Positions 6,066 through 10,696 of a stretch of DNA of 10,696 nucleotides are shown in pieces. The DNA is from an uncultured Candidatus Melainabacteria bacterium (GTDB lineage Bacteria; Cyanobacteriota; Vampirovibrionia; LMEP-6097), in contig CALBDR010000095.1 of NCBI GenBank assembly GCA_937927525.1, forward strand, positions 1 through 10,696, written 5' to 3'. The translations under genes and the position numbers were made by a program. Positions within the stretch are counted from its first letter, which is position 1, and every line of letters starts with the position of its first letter. The notes below the pieces were generated by a model. The model worked only from the letters and a program-made list of their open reading frames with translations. It was not told the DNA's origin and searched no databases.

Positions 6066-6533
6066 TTAACTCCATTTTGGTTCACGTTTGTCACTTTCCC
6101 ACCTCTCAGACAGGTAAAGTTGATATGCCTTAATTGTATCTTTCTCATGCGTAAAGTCAACGCCTTTAGTCAAGTTTCTTGCATTGTTTGAAAAAGGCAT
6201 TCTTTCACCCACTGGAATCAGGCTAACGCCTCGCTCAAAGATAGGCAAAAGTTTTGAACTTGCGTGAGTTTTTCCAGTGCGTCTAGTATACTCGTTGCAT
6301 AACGCTCTAAAATGCTCTAAAAGCCATTTATAGTTCCCTTGGGTAGTTCTAGCCCAGACATTACTCGGGTGGTTTTTATGGGTTATTTTGTAAAGACCTT
6401 CACCAGAATGTCCGCATAAGCGTAAAGCACTGGACAAGAGTTGAGCAGTTTCTAAACACATCTTTATGCACCTTTTATCATCTAAAAATTGGGCCGATTC
6501 AATAGGGCAGTCTGAAGTGCAAAATATATTCAT
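6066..6533 (-). CDS. Conserved phage protein of unknown function, 155 aa
   Basis: The motif pattern is one I recognise from many phage genomes without a reliable function: LDDKRCIKMCLETAQLLSSA (17-36), YKITHKNHPSNVWAR (48-62), NYKWLLEHFRALCNEYTRRT (67-86) and GKTHASS. The His/Asn/Pro/Trp/Arg residues in THKNHPxxxWAR and the Lys-Met-xLETAQ helix look like an active or binding site. I considered a pyrimidine-dimer glycosylase (as similar phage proteins are sometimes labelled), but there is no clear similarity to T4 DenV. The ATG start is preceded by AAAAGG eight bases upstream. The gene lies 30 bases after the 50-aa ORF and its end is three bases before the next start. The N-terminus is Cys-rich (C5, C9, C22, C26). 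Confidence 0.8.
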   Translation of the reverse strand: MNIFCTSDCPIESAQFLDDKRCIKMCLETAQLLSSALRLCGHSGEGLYKITHKNHPSNVWARTTQGNYKWLLEHFRALCNEYTRRTGKTHASSKLLPIFERGVSLIPVGERMPFSNNARNLTKGVDFTHEKDTIKAYQLYLSERWESDKREPKWS

Positions 6534-6545
6534 CTTAAAACCTTT

Positions 6546-6566
6546 TGATGCGAGTTTCGAGCATCA
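6546..6566. repeat. Intergenic inverted repeat TGATGC-N9-GCATCA
   Basis: A perfect 6-bp inverted repeat lies in the 30-base gap between the 50-aa and 155-aa genes and includes the TGA stop of the former. On the minus strand it is followed by AAAAGGTTTT, not a T-run, so it is not a standard terminator. It could be an RNA hairpin that affects translation of the 155-aa gene or a protein-binding site. Confidence 0.45.
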
Positions 6567-6716
6567 TTGCACCGTTAGATAAATTGTGTTTCCGTTTAAT
6601 TGCTCTACAAGTTCAAAAAGCTTCGCCTCTAAAACTTTTCTTTGTGTTTCATCAAGCGTTTTGTCCAATGTTTCACAAGTTTCGTCGATTTGCTTTTCAA
6701 TTCTTTGATCAGTCAT
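6564..6716 (-). CDS. 50-aa helical protein of unknown function
   Basis: Found by direct translation. The protein is acidic and helical, with the stretch DQRIEKQIDETCETLDKTLD (3-22) and ETQRKVLEAKLFELVEQL (23-40), ending NGNTIYLTVQ. No known motif. The ATG has GAAAGGAG eight bases upstream, an excellent site, located inside the preceding 35-aa gene, whose stop overlaps this start by 8 bases. Translation of the two is probably coupled. It could be a small coiled-coil binding partner or inhibitor, but nothing in the sequence says of what. Confidence 0.7.
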   Translation of the reverse strand: MTDQRIEKQIDETCETLDKTLDETQRKVLEAKLFELVEQLNGNTIYLTVQ

Positions 6717-6816
6717 CTTCTATACTCCTTTCAAAAATATTATATACGATTCCACCTGCAACTATAATAAGCCCGTAAATTCCAATAAGCAACAAAAAGC
6801 TTTCAATTTTAGTCAT
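6709..6816 (-). CDS. 35-aa single-pass membrane peptide
   Basis: Found by direct translation. The peptide has a hydrophobic segment at 7-25 (FLLLIGIYGLIIVAGGIVY) and an acidic C-terminal tail (ERSIEDD). The ATG has an AAGGA site seven bases upstream. It begins one base after the stop of the 23-aa ORF and overlaps the next gene. The size and single membrane helix are typical of phage membrane micro-proteins; its role is unknown. Confidence 0.6.
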   Translation of the reverse strand: MTKIESFLLLIGIYGLIIVAGGIVYNIFERSIEDD

Positions 6817-6817
6817 G

Positions 6818-6889
6818 TTACATCCTTATAATCATTCCAGTAATCATTGCCAAAAGCAATCCAGAACTAAAATAAACGAAAACATCCAT
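6818..6889 (-). CDS. Possible 23-aa hydrophobic peptide
   Basis: The ATG at 6889 opens MDVFVYFSSGLLLAMITGMIIRM, a hydrophobic peptide long enough for one membrane span. It fills the gap between the 113-aa and 35-aa genes exactly, ending one base before the next start. The only ribosome-binding-like sequence (GAGG) is 15 bases upstream, too far to be convincing, so this may be an unused ORF or leader. Confidence 0.35.
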   Translation of the reverse strand: MDVFVYFSSGLLLAMITGMIIRM

Positions 6890-6901
6890 CTTAGACACAG
6901 C

Positions 6902-7243
6902 TTACCTCACGATTGAGAATCTTTTCCCGGTTGAGTTATCAAGATAATACTCTTTTGAGTCTCCGTGTAATTGGGAAAAAATGCCTATAGTTTTATCATT
7001 TTGAGTTGCTTTCATGTCGTCGTGAACGATGGAAAAAGAACAAAAGCCAGACTCTTTTAAAAACTTTTCAAGCTTTTCCACTTCTTTTTTTGTTTCAGTT
7101 TCCACGAACAAAGTCCTACTAGTCCCGCTTTCCGCTTTTTTATCAAGCTTTCTAAAGTTTAGTCCTATGGTTAAGACAAGCCCCATAAGCTCTTTAAAAC
7201 TGCTTGAATCAATTCCATCAAGGTCAATGATAAACGTCTTCAC
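6902..7243 (-). CDS. 113-aa protein of unknown function, GTG start
   Basis: I do not recognise the family. The N-terminus MKTFIIDLDGIDSSSFKELM and the central FVETETKKEVEKLEKFLKES suggest an alternating beta/alpha fold, and the final YYLDNSTGKRFSIV looks like a beta-hairpin. No catalytic motif is visible; the DLDG motif at 7-10 is reminiscent of HAD motif I but the remaining HAD motifs are absent, so I do not call it one. The start is GTG with AAAAAGGGG five bases upstream. It follows the 40-aa membrane ORF by 12 bases. It is the last gene, reading leftwards, with the AAGGGG-type ribosome binding site. Confidence 0.72.
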   Translation of the reverse strand: MKTFIIDLDGIDSSSFKELMGLVLTIGLNFRKLDKKAESGTSRTLFVETETKKEVEKLEKFLKESGFCSFSIVHDDMKATQNDKTIGIFSQLHGDSKEYYLDNSTGKRFSIVR

Positions 7244-7255
7244 TTTTTCCCCTTT

Positions 7256-7378
7256 TTACTTACAAATATCTTTGCAGACGTGCCTTACTTCACCAGCTAG
7301 TTCTTTTGTGCTTTTTCCGTGTTTAATTGAAATTACCATTAAGATAAAAATTAATAATAGTACGATAGGCTTTAACAT
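7256..7378 (-). CDS. 40-aa membrane-anchored peptide
   Basis: Found by direct translation. A short N-terminus leads into a hydrophobic helix (PIVLLLIFILMVISI, 4-18), followed by a basic, two-Cys tail (HGKSTKELAGEVRHVCKDIC). It resembles an uncleaved signal anchor, or a small secreted peptide with Cys35 and Cys39 able to pair if exported. The ATG has AAAAGGGG six bases upstream. It sits 15 bases after the SH3-like gene and 12 before the GTG of the 113-aa gene. Role unknown. Confidence 0.68.
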   Translation of the reverse strand: MLKPIVLLLIFILMVISIKHGKSTKELAGEVRHVCKDICK

Positions 7379-7393
7379 AAATTACCCCTTTTA

Positions 7394-7675
7394 TTATTCT
7401 AGCGTGTAAAGCATTGCATTAGGCCCTAGAATCTCTTTTTGGTTATATCTAAGAAAGATAAGCTTGTCCATGTTAATTGTTCTATAAGCTTTCTTTTCAA
7501 TGTCAAAGACTACGATATAATTTAAAGACTCTGGATTATACTTTAATTCCCCGCCTTTCAAATGCTTTTTGACTCCAAAACGTGCGGTCATTTCTCTGAT
7601 TGTCCCGTCCTTTTTAACGAAACAAGCTCTAAAAAAATTCCCCTTAACTTCACTTTTGAATTCTTGAATATTCAT
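7394..7675 (-). CDS. SH3-barrel-fold-like phage protein (DUF2693-like), 93 aa
   Basis: The segment FFRACFVKKDGTIREMTARFGV (14-35) fits the 'v.FtKKDGt.R.m.at' pattern of small phage proteins annotated as SH3 beta-barrel (DUF2693-type), and the later YIVVFDIEKKAYRTINMDKL (53-72) fits their second conserved strand pair, where 'VyD....yRsin...i' is usual. Function of the family is unknown; a nucleic-acid or protein-binding role is an inference from the fold. The ATG has AAAGGGG six bases upstream. It lies 11 bases after the 58-aa ORF. The assignment rests on recalled motif similarity, so another small beta-rich family is possible. Confidence 0.65.
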   Translation of the reverse strand: MNIQEFKSEVKGNFFRACFVKKDGTIREMTARFGVKKHLKGGELKYNPESLNYIVVFDIEKKAYRTINMDKLIFLRYNQKEILGPNAMLYTLE

Positions 7676-7686
7676 AATTTTCCCCT

Positions 7687-7863
7687 TTATGAAAGCAATC
7701 TTTCATCTTCCAATTCAATTAATTTTGTTTCCAATTCATCAAAAAATTCCGTGTCGTAAAGCATTTCTAAGACTCTGAAAGAAAAATCATCAGTATCAAT
7801 TTTTTGACTAGAAAAGCCTTCACTCAATAATTTTTCAGCAAAGTTTTTAACGTCGAGTTTCAT
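7687..7863 (-). CDS. 58-aa acidic helical protein of unknown function
   Basis: Found by direct translation. The sequence MKLDVKNFAEKLLSEGFSSQ continues into an acidic C-terminal half (LYDTEFFDELETKLIELEDE) with regularly spaced leucines, consistent with two helices. No recognised motif. The ATG has AAGGGG six bases upstream, and the preceding 25-aa ORF ends on an ATGA overlap with this start, so translation is probably coupled. Acidic helical phage micro-proteins sometimes bind host enzymes, but nothing here points to a target. Confidence 0.7.
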   Translation of the reverse strand: MKLDVKNFAEKLLSEGFSSQKIDTDDFSFRVLEMLYDTEFFDELETKLIELEDERLLS

Positions 7864-7937
7864 GTTATCCCCTTGTCAATAAGTTTACAAATAAAGTAAA
7901 AAATTAATCCTTTTAAAGCCCATGAAAGTAAAATCAT
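7860..7937 (-). CDS. 25-aa membrane micro-protein
   Basis: Found by direct translation. MILLSWALKGLIFYFICKLIDKG is a single hydrophobic helix with two lysines. It is very short but has one of the best ribosome binding sites of the window (AAAAAGGGGGG, three bases before the ATG), fills the gap between the GP88-type gene and the 58-aa gene, and overlaps the latter's start by ATGA. Those three facts together make it more likely to be translated than chance. Confidence 0.55.
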   Translation of the reverse strand: MILLSWALKGLIFYFICKLIDKGIT

Positions 7938-7948
7938 GACCCCCCTTT

Positions 7949-8653
7949 TTAATTGTGAATAACAAAGCCCGATAAGTCTTTCTTAGCGTCTCCCTTAGCT
8001 TTTAAAGCAACAATTTTCCCTTTAGGGTCAAGGAAACGCAAGTCATGAAGGTCCCCGTTAACCGCCCCAAGCGTTTCAACCGCTTTAGACGCATCTTTAT
8101 AAACTGCAGCAACGTTGACTCCCATTGACAGCATTTTTTCGCATAAACGATGATTAGCTTTTGACTCCTTTCTGGAAAAGGTTAAATGATAATTTTTCCA
8201 ATGACTTGATAATGCGGCCAATCTTGTATGGTCAACCGTATAATCATAAAACTGAATTGTAGGAAAAAGCTCAAAAATGTTTTTACCATCAATGATGATA
8301 TTTTCCCAAGCAATGTCAGAAGTGCCATTGAGTCTTATACAAGGTTTTAAACCTTGCTTTTCCGCTTGTCTAATAACCTTTTGAATTGACCAAACAAGGG
8401 AAGTCATAAAAGCCTCTTGATTGTCTCTGAAAAACTCTGTTTTGGCTTTACGTGCTTTTTGCACGTTTGAAAATTTACCACGGCCAGCAGAATAAAGGCA
8501 AGCTTCCCTACAACCTTTTGATGCAAATTTGCAAAGATTAACGCCTTCAACCGTGTTAGCAGGTGCCATGTAAAGAATTCCAGTGAGATAACCTAAATCC
8601 TCACCTTTGGAAGTTTTTGCGTTTTGAGTAGTTAAGAGCATTTTGTTTTTCAC
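7949..8653 (-). CDS. GP88-type phage protein with a Cys cluster, 234 aa, GTG start
   Basis: This matches a widespread phage family (known to me as gene product 88-like; function unknown). Conserved blocks seen: NLCKFASKGCREACLYSAGR (39-58) with Cys41, Cys48 and Cys52 (C-x6-C-x3-C), VQKARKAKTEFF (64-75), IRLNGTSDIAWE (106-117), FYDYTVDHTRL (135-145), NYHLTFSRKES (154-164), NGDLHDLRFLDP (199-210) and ALKAKGDAK (216-224). The three-Cys block could hold a metal or iron-sulfur cluster, and the strand motifs recall a TIM-barrel-like order; both are inferences. The GTG start at 8653 has AAGGGGG five bases upstream; the ATG at residue 5 is the less likely alternative. The gene is first behind a near-consensus promoter and heads the long leftward gene string. 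Confidence 0.83.
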   Translation of the reverse strand: MKNKMLLTTQNAKTSKGEDLGYLTGILYMAPANTVEGVNLCKFASKGCREACLYSAGRGKFSNVQKARKAKTEFFRDNQEAFMTSLVWSIQKVIRQAEKQGLKPCIRLNGTSDIAWENIIIDGKNIFELFPTIQFYDYTVDHTRLAALSSHWKNYHLTFSRKESKANHRLCEKMLSMGVNVAAVYKDASKAVETLGAVNGDLHDLRFLDPKGKIVALKAKGDAKKDLSGFVIHN

Positions 8654-8677
8654 TTTATCCCCCTTGTTTCTTAATTC

Positions 8678-8706
8678 ATCTTATCAGTAAAGAAACATTG
8701 CGTCAA
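8678..8706 (-). promoter_or_regulatory. Near-consensus sigma70 promoter for the GP88-type gene and downstream string
   Basis: Minus strand: -35 TTGACG (8706-8701), 17-base spacer, -10 TAAGAT (8683-8678) with TGA immediately before it (extended -10). Five of six -35 bases match consensus. The TGA stop of the preceding 62-aa gene (8705-8703) is part of the -35 hexamer. Confidence 0.82.
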
Positions 8707-8891
8707 CCATTTTTCTCTTTAAATTCCTCAACAAATTCCCAAAATAAACTATCATTAGCTAACGTTTTGCGTTGATCTTGAAACTCAAACCGGCCCTCAT
8801 AAAGGCAAAACTCCTGAAACGCTTGATCAATATCCTTACAGTTATTTAGATAATAAAAATATAGTTCATCATTCACTTTTCTAGATTGCAT
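8703..8891 (-). CDS. 62-aa protein of unknown function
   Basis: The protein is acidic and aromatic-rich: NDELYFYYLNNCKDIDQAFQ (7-26), then EGRFEFQDQRKTL, and DSLFWEFVEEFKEK at the end. No family recognised. I start it at the ATG at 8891, not at the upstream in-frame ATG (8945), because the longer version would read through a terminator hairpin and has no ribosome binding site, while this ATG has GGAG eight bases upstream. It lies between a strong terminator and a strong promoter and has no obvious promoter of its own, so it may depend on terminator read-through. Its GGAG site differs from the AAGGGG sites of its neighbours, hinting at a separate origin. Confidence 0.68.
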   Translation of the reverse strand: MQSRKVNDELYFYYLNNCKDIDQAFQEFCLYEGRFEFQDQRKTLANDSLFWEFVEEFKEKNG

Positions 8892-8903
8892 AAAGTTTAC
8901 TCC

Positions 8904-8931
8904 AAAAAAAAAGCGGGCATAAAGCCCGCTT
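8904..8931 (-). terminator. Rho-independent terminator after the DUF932 gene
   Basis: On the minus strand an 8-bp perfect stem, AAGCGGGC and GCCCGCTT, encloses a 5-base loop (TTTAT) and runs into a tract of T, nine in a row including the stem end. It begins six bases after the TAA of the DUF932 gene. Confidence 0.93.
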
Positions 8932-8934
8932 AAG

Positions 8935-9666
8935 TTATGCTGCAAGTTTCAAAGCTTCGTTAAACATGACATTATTCAAAACCATACTGCTCTCAACTCC
9001 TTTAATCGCTCTTATCTTTCTATAAGTATTATTTTCACGGTCATACACATGAAAACCAGTGCGGATAACATTTTCTTGCATAACATTGAAAACGCTAAAA
9101 AGATCTTCTTTGTTATCTTCCCACCTTTTTGACTCGAACAATGGTACAAGATTTTCGGAGTATTTTTCACCTAGTCTTAGCTTCAAAATTTCCTTTCCAA
9201 GTTTTTCAAAAGTTTCAGCATTTACTTTAGTATCTTGCATTTTTTCAATGGAAATTTTAGCCGCTGTCTGGTATTCCATGGCTTCCTCAATTGCATCATC
9301 AAGTTTTAAAAGGCCGTTTGAAGTATGCCTAACTTTAATTTGTGGGACAAGATCGCTTCCCACAATCAAACCGTTAGAACAAACCATGCGAAAAAAACCT
9401 AGTCTAAATGTGAGGGCTGATGATCCCTCATGAGAATTTATCGCCAATAGCTGTAAATTACCTTGATTGTTTGAAACGCCAGTGTTAAAGCGCATAACGT
9501 GTTTTTGAAAACCAAGGCGTTTCTCTTTGTTCTTTCTGATTCTACTTTCCACGACATCGGCAAGCTTCAGGCCTTTATTTTCCAAGGTCTGGACAAGGTT
9601 AGCCGATGAAATAAAGCCGAACTTATTTGAACCAATGTGAGACGTTTGAGTGAGACAAATTGACAT
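8935..9666 (-). CDS. DUF932-family phage protein, 243 aa
   Basis: DUF932 proteins are common on phages and plasmids; their function is unknown. The family core is clear here: INSHEGSSALTFRLGFFRM (76-94) followed directly by VCSNGLIVG (95-103), with a basic N-terminal region (RIRKNKEKRLGFQKH, 42-56) and a long helical C-terminal half. I start the protein at the ATG at 9666, 14 residues inside the longest ORF, because AAAAGGGG lies six bases upstream and because the promoter and likely transcript start lie at the longer ORF's N-terminus. The gene has its own promoter and a strong terminator, so it appears to be expressed as a single-gene transcript, unusual in this packed region and suggestive of high or separate expression. 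Confidence 0.85.
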   Translation of the reverse strand: MSICLTQTSHIGSNKFGFISSANLVQTLENKGLKLADVVESRIRKNKEKRLGFQKHVMRFNTGVSNNQGNLQLLAINSHEGSSALTFRLGFFRMVCSNGLIVGSDLVPQIKVRHTSNGLLKLDDAIEEAMEYQTAAKISIEKMQDTKVNAETFEKLGKEILKLRLGEKYSENLVPLFESKRWEDNKEDLFSVFNVMQENVIRTGFHVYDRENNTYRKIRAIKGVESSMVLNNVMFNEALKLAA

Positions 9667-9699
9667 AAAATTCCCCTTTTGTTTTGTTTCCTTAATAAA

Positions 9700-9728
9700 G
9701 TTATACATTATGCGTCATTAAAAATCAA
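9700..9728 (-). promoter_or_regulatory. Sigma70-type promoter for the DUF932 gene
   Basis: Minus strand: -35 TTGATT (9728-9723), 17-base spacer, -10 TATAAC (9705-9700). The TGA stop of the YRQYDGYP gene (9727-9725) is inside the -35 hexamer. A second pair, TTGTCT with TAATGT, also fits at 17 bases but is poorer. Confidence 0.68.
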
Positions 9729-10156
9729 GACAATTGAATCTCTAGAGGAGTTTTTCCTTCTGCAGTTTCCCCACAAAAACCCGTTAAAGATCCATTGTAA
9801 AGCGTTTTATTTTCGTAAACATCAAAAACCTTTAAATTTAATTTTCCTTTACTTTCCGTGATTGTGTAAACAAAATCTTCCCCACAGTCTTTAGAGTTAG
9901 CCGGATAAAGATAAACATTACCAATCTTTTCTTGCTTCAACTCCCCTACAAGATAAGCGGCAAGACAACCCATGCCGTTAAATTGTTTTGGAATTCTTGA
10001 CGATCCGCTATAACCGTTAAGAATTTCCACCTTGCCGTTATTTAGAATTTCCTTAATATCCTCACCCATGCCCGTCGGATAGCCGTCATACTGCCTATAA
10101 ATTGTGGCAATTGTTTTTCTTCCGTCTTTTATATGTACTAGTGTTCGTGTTCCCAT
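9725..10156 (-). CDS. Conserved phage protein with GTR and YRQYDGYP motifs, 143 aa
   Basis: This pattern recurs in many phages without known function: MGTRTLVHIKDG at the start, YRQYDGYPTGMGEDI (20-34), NGYSGSS, FNGMGCLAAYLVGELK (59-74), VYLYPANSKDCGEDFVYTI (81-99). Blocks of Tyr, Arg, Asp and Gly suggest a ligand-binding pocket; that is an inference. The ATG has AAGGGGGG six bases upstream and lies about 30 bases downstream of an extended -10 sequence. Length is typical of the family as I know it, so it appears complete. The DUF932 gene follows, with its promoter starting inside this gene's stop codon. Confidence 0.8.
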   Translation of the reverse strand: MGTRTLVHIKDGRKTIATIYRQYDGYPTGMGEDIKEILNNGKVEILNGYSGSSRIPKQFNGMGCLAAYLVGELKQEKIGNVYLYPANSKDCGEDFVYTITESKGKLNLKVFDVYENKTLYNGSLTGFCGETAEGKTPLEIQLS

Positions 10157-10188
10157 TGTTTCCCCCCTTGTTTAAGACCTTAATTTAT

Positions 10189-10197
10189 TTTATATCA
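10189..10197 (-). promoter_or_regulatory. Extended -10 promoter element for the YRQYDGYP gene
   Basis: TGATATAAA reads as an extended -10 (TG-N-TATAAA). No good -35 is visible 16-18 bases upstream; TTCGAC is the nearest. The TGA is also the stop codon of the upstream GHGW gene. A phage activator might substitute for the missing -35. Confidence 0.5.
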
Positions 10198-10464
10198 TGC
10201 GTTATCAAAAGTCGAAGAAAATCTGGAATAATTCCTTACAGGCGAACGATCCCTATAAGAGTTAATAACCTTAATTGACTGTTTTTCTTCTTCGGTTAAG
10301 GCATTGAAAAACAGAGATGCGTCGCAATCCTCCTCTAAATAAACGCTTTTACCTTTCTCATATGAAAAACCAGAAACTTTGTCCAGAATTCCCATGGCCT
10401 TTAGCTTTTCACGCTTTACAGAATACCAACCATGGCCACCATCATTAAAATAAGTGATTTTCAT
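10195..10464 (-). CDS. Conserved phage protein with GHGW motif, 89 aa
   Basis: The segments GGHGWYSVKREKL (9-21), GILDKVSGFSYEKG (25-38) and VYLEEDCDASLFF (41-53) match a small phage family I have seen ('GHGWl.V....L..LgI...iS.YSY..g..vYLEEDcDa..F'), function unknown. The C-terminal tail is basic and Ser/Arg-rich. The ATG has GAGGGGG five bases upstream, and the gene begins 13 bases after the stop of the coiled-coil ORF, so they share a transcript. The family is commonly found near the YRQYDGYP-type protein, in line with the layout here. Confidence 0.77.
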   Translation of the reverse strand: MKITYFNDGGHGWYSVKREKLKAMGILDKVSGFSYEKGKSVYLEEDCDASLFFNALTEEEKQSIKVINSYRDRSPVRNYSRFSSTFDNA

Positions 10465-10477
10465 AAAACCCCCTCTG

Positions 10478-10687
10478 TTAAGCGATTATTGCCCGTTTAA
10501 CGCTGTTTTCTTGATCCTTAACCATAAGGTCAAGGATAAGCATATCAAGCTTTTTAACCTCATTTTTGAGCTTTAAAACATGCCTGTCAGTCGGACCGAA
10601 TTGATCATTATAAATATCGATTTTTGTTTCAAGATTGTTAACTTTAGCTTTAAGATATTCAAGCTCAAGTTTTTCCTTAGTTGTCAT
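10478..10687 (-). CDS. Small coiled-coil protein of unknown function, 69 aa
   Basis: The protein is helical and charged: KEKLELEYLKAKVNNLETKI (4-23) and RHVLKLKNEVKKLDMLILDL (35-54) show leucine heptads broken by a GPTD turn (31-34), so it is probably an antiparallel helical hairpin or a dimeric coiled coil. No known motif. The ATG lies 9 bases from the window edge, so its ribosome binding site is only partly visible (GGAAACAAT before the start). The visible bases match those just before the 10156 gene, where AAGGGGGG precedes AAACA, so the start is probably right. Confidence 0.72.
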   Translation of the reverse strand: MTTKEKLELEYLKAKVNNLETKIDIYNDQFGPTDRHVLKLKNEVKKLDMLILDLMVKDQENSVKRAIIA

Positions 10688-10696
10688 ATTGTTTCC

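Noticed and set aside
6066..6533. 155-aa protein as a pyrimidine-dimer DNA glycosylase
   Set aside because: It shows no clear match to the T4 DenV sequence as I remember it; the label cannot be supported from the sequence alone.
6546..6566. Inverted repeat as a terminator
   Set aside because: There is no T-tract after it on the transcribed strand and the stem is only six base pairs.
6902..7243. 113-aa protein as a HAD-type phosphatase because of its DLDG motif
   Set aside because: The later HAD motifs and the expected length are missing.
7029..7409. Plus-strand ORF of 126 codons
   Set aside because: It lies opposite the 113-aa and 40-aa genes, which have good ribosome binding sites, and its Ser/Phe-rich product is typical of antisense reading of Lys/Glu-rich genes. 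The other plus-strand ORFs (for example 9059-9433 and 2175-2465) fail for the same reason.
8892..8945. Longer version of the 62-aa protein from 8945
   Set aside because: It would be translated through a perfect terminator hairpin and lacks a ribosome binding site; the ATG at 8891 has GGAG at 8 bases.
9667..9708. Longer DUF932 N-terminus from 9708
   Set aside because: It starts at the promoter -10 region, so the transcript would hardly include it; the ATG at 9666 has a proper ribosome binding site.

Overview
The window looks like a piece of a tailed-bacteriophage genome (or a large prophage). It is AT-rich, tightly packed, and every gene I can support lies on the minus strand, so transcription runs from right to left. 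Evidence for a phage is the mix of gene families: a single-chain class II ribonucleotide reductase, a small SLT-type lytic transglycosylase, a DUF932 protein, a GP88-type protein, and several short conserved phage proteins of unknown function. There is no plus-strand gene, tRNA, CRISPR array, IS element or integrase. The promoters are sigma70-like. The host cannot be named; a PhaR-like DNA-binding domain hints at a proteobacterial connection, but this is weak.

Right block (10696 to about 6900, read leftwards). A coiled-coil ORF and a GHGW-motif protein are followed by a YRQYDGYP-motif protein with its own extended -10 promoter. Next comes a DUF932 gene with its own promoter and a strong rho-independent terminator. 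A 62-aa ORF sits between that terminator and the next promoter. That promoter (TTGACG-N17-TAAGAT) heads a long gene string: GP88-type protein, a 25-aa membrane peptide, a 58-aa ORF, an SH3-barrel-like protein, a 40-aa membrane peptide and a 113-aa ORF. Nearly all genes here use an AAGGGG-type ribosome binding site.

Middle block (about 6900 to 4496). The string continues without a visible terminator: tiny membrane peptides, a 50-aa helical protein, a conserved 155-aa phage protein, an 80-aa helical protein, a PhaR-N-like protein, two ORFs with TTG starts, and a DUF6745-type protein containing twelve 12-bp tandem repeats. Ribosome binding sites here are GGAG-type.

Left block (4499 to 1). A strong promoter (TTGAGT-N17-TATAAT) drives a five-gene operon: winged-helix regulator, MoxR-like AAA+ ATPase, DUF2201 metallopeptidase/VWA protein, 45-aa single-pass membrane protein, and lytic transglycosylase. 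Downstream is nrdJ, cut off by the left edge. The MoxR/VWA pair coupled to a lysis-type enzyme under a dedicated regulator is the most system-like arrangement here. Several gene starts were moved from the longest ORF to positions supported by ribosome binding sites, overlaps or promoter/terminator positions, and seven genes shorter than 60 codons were added by direct translation.
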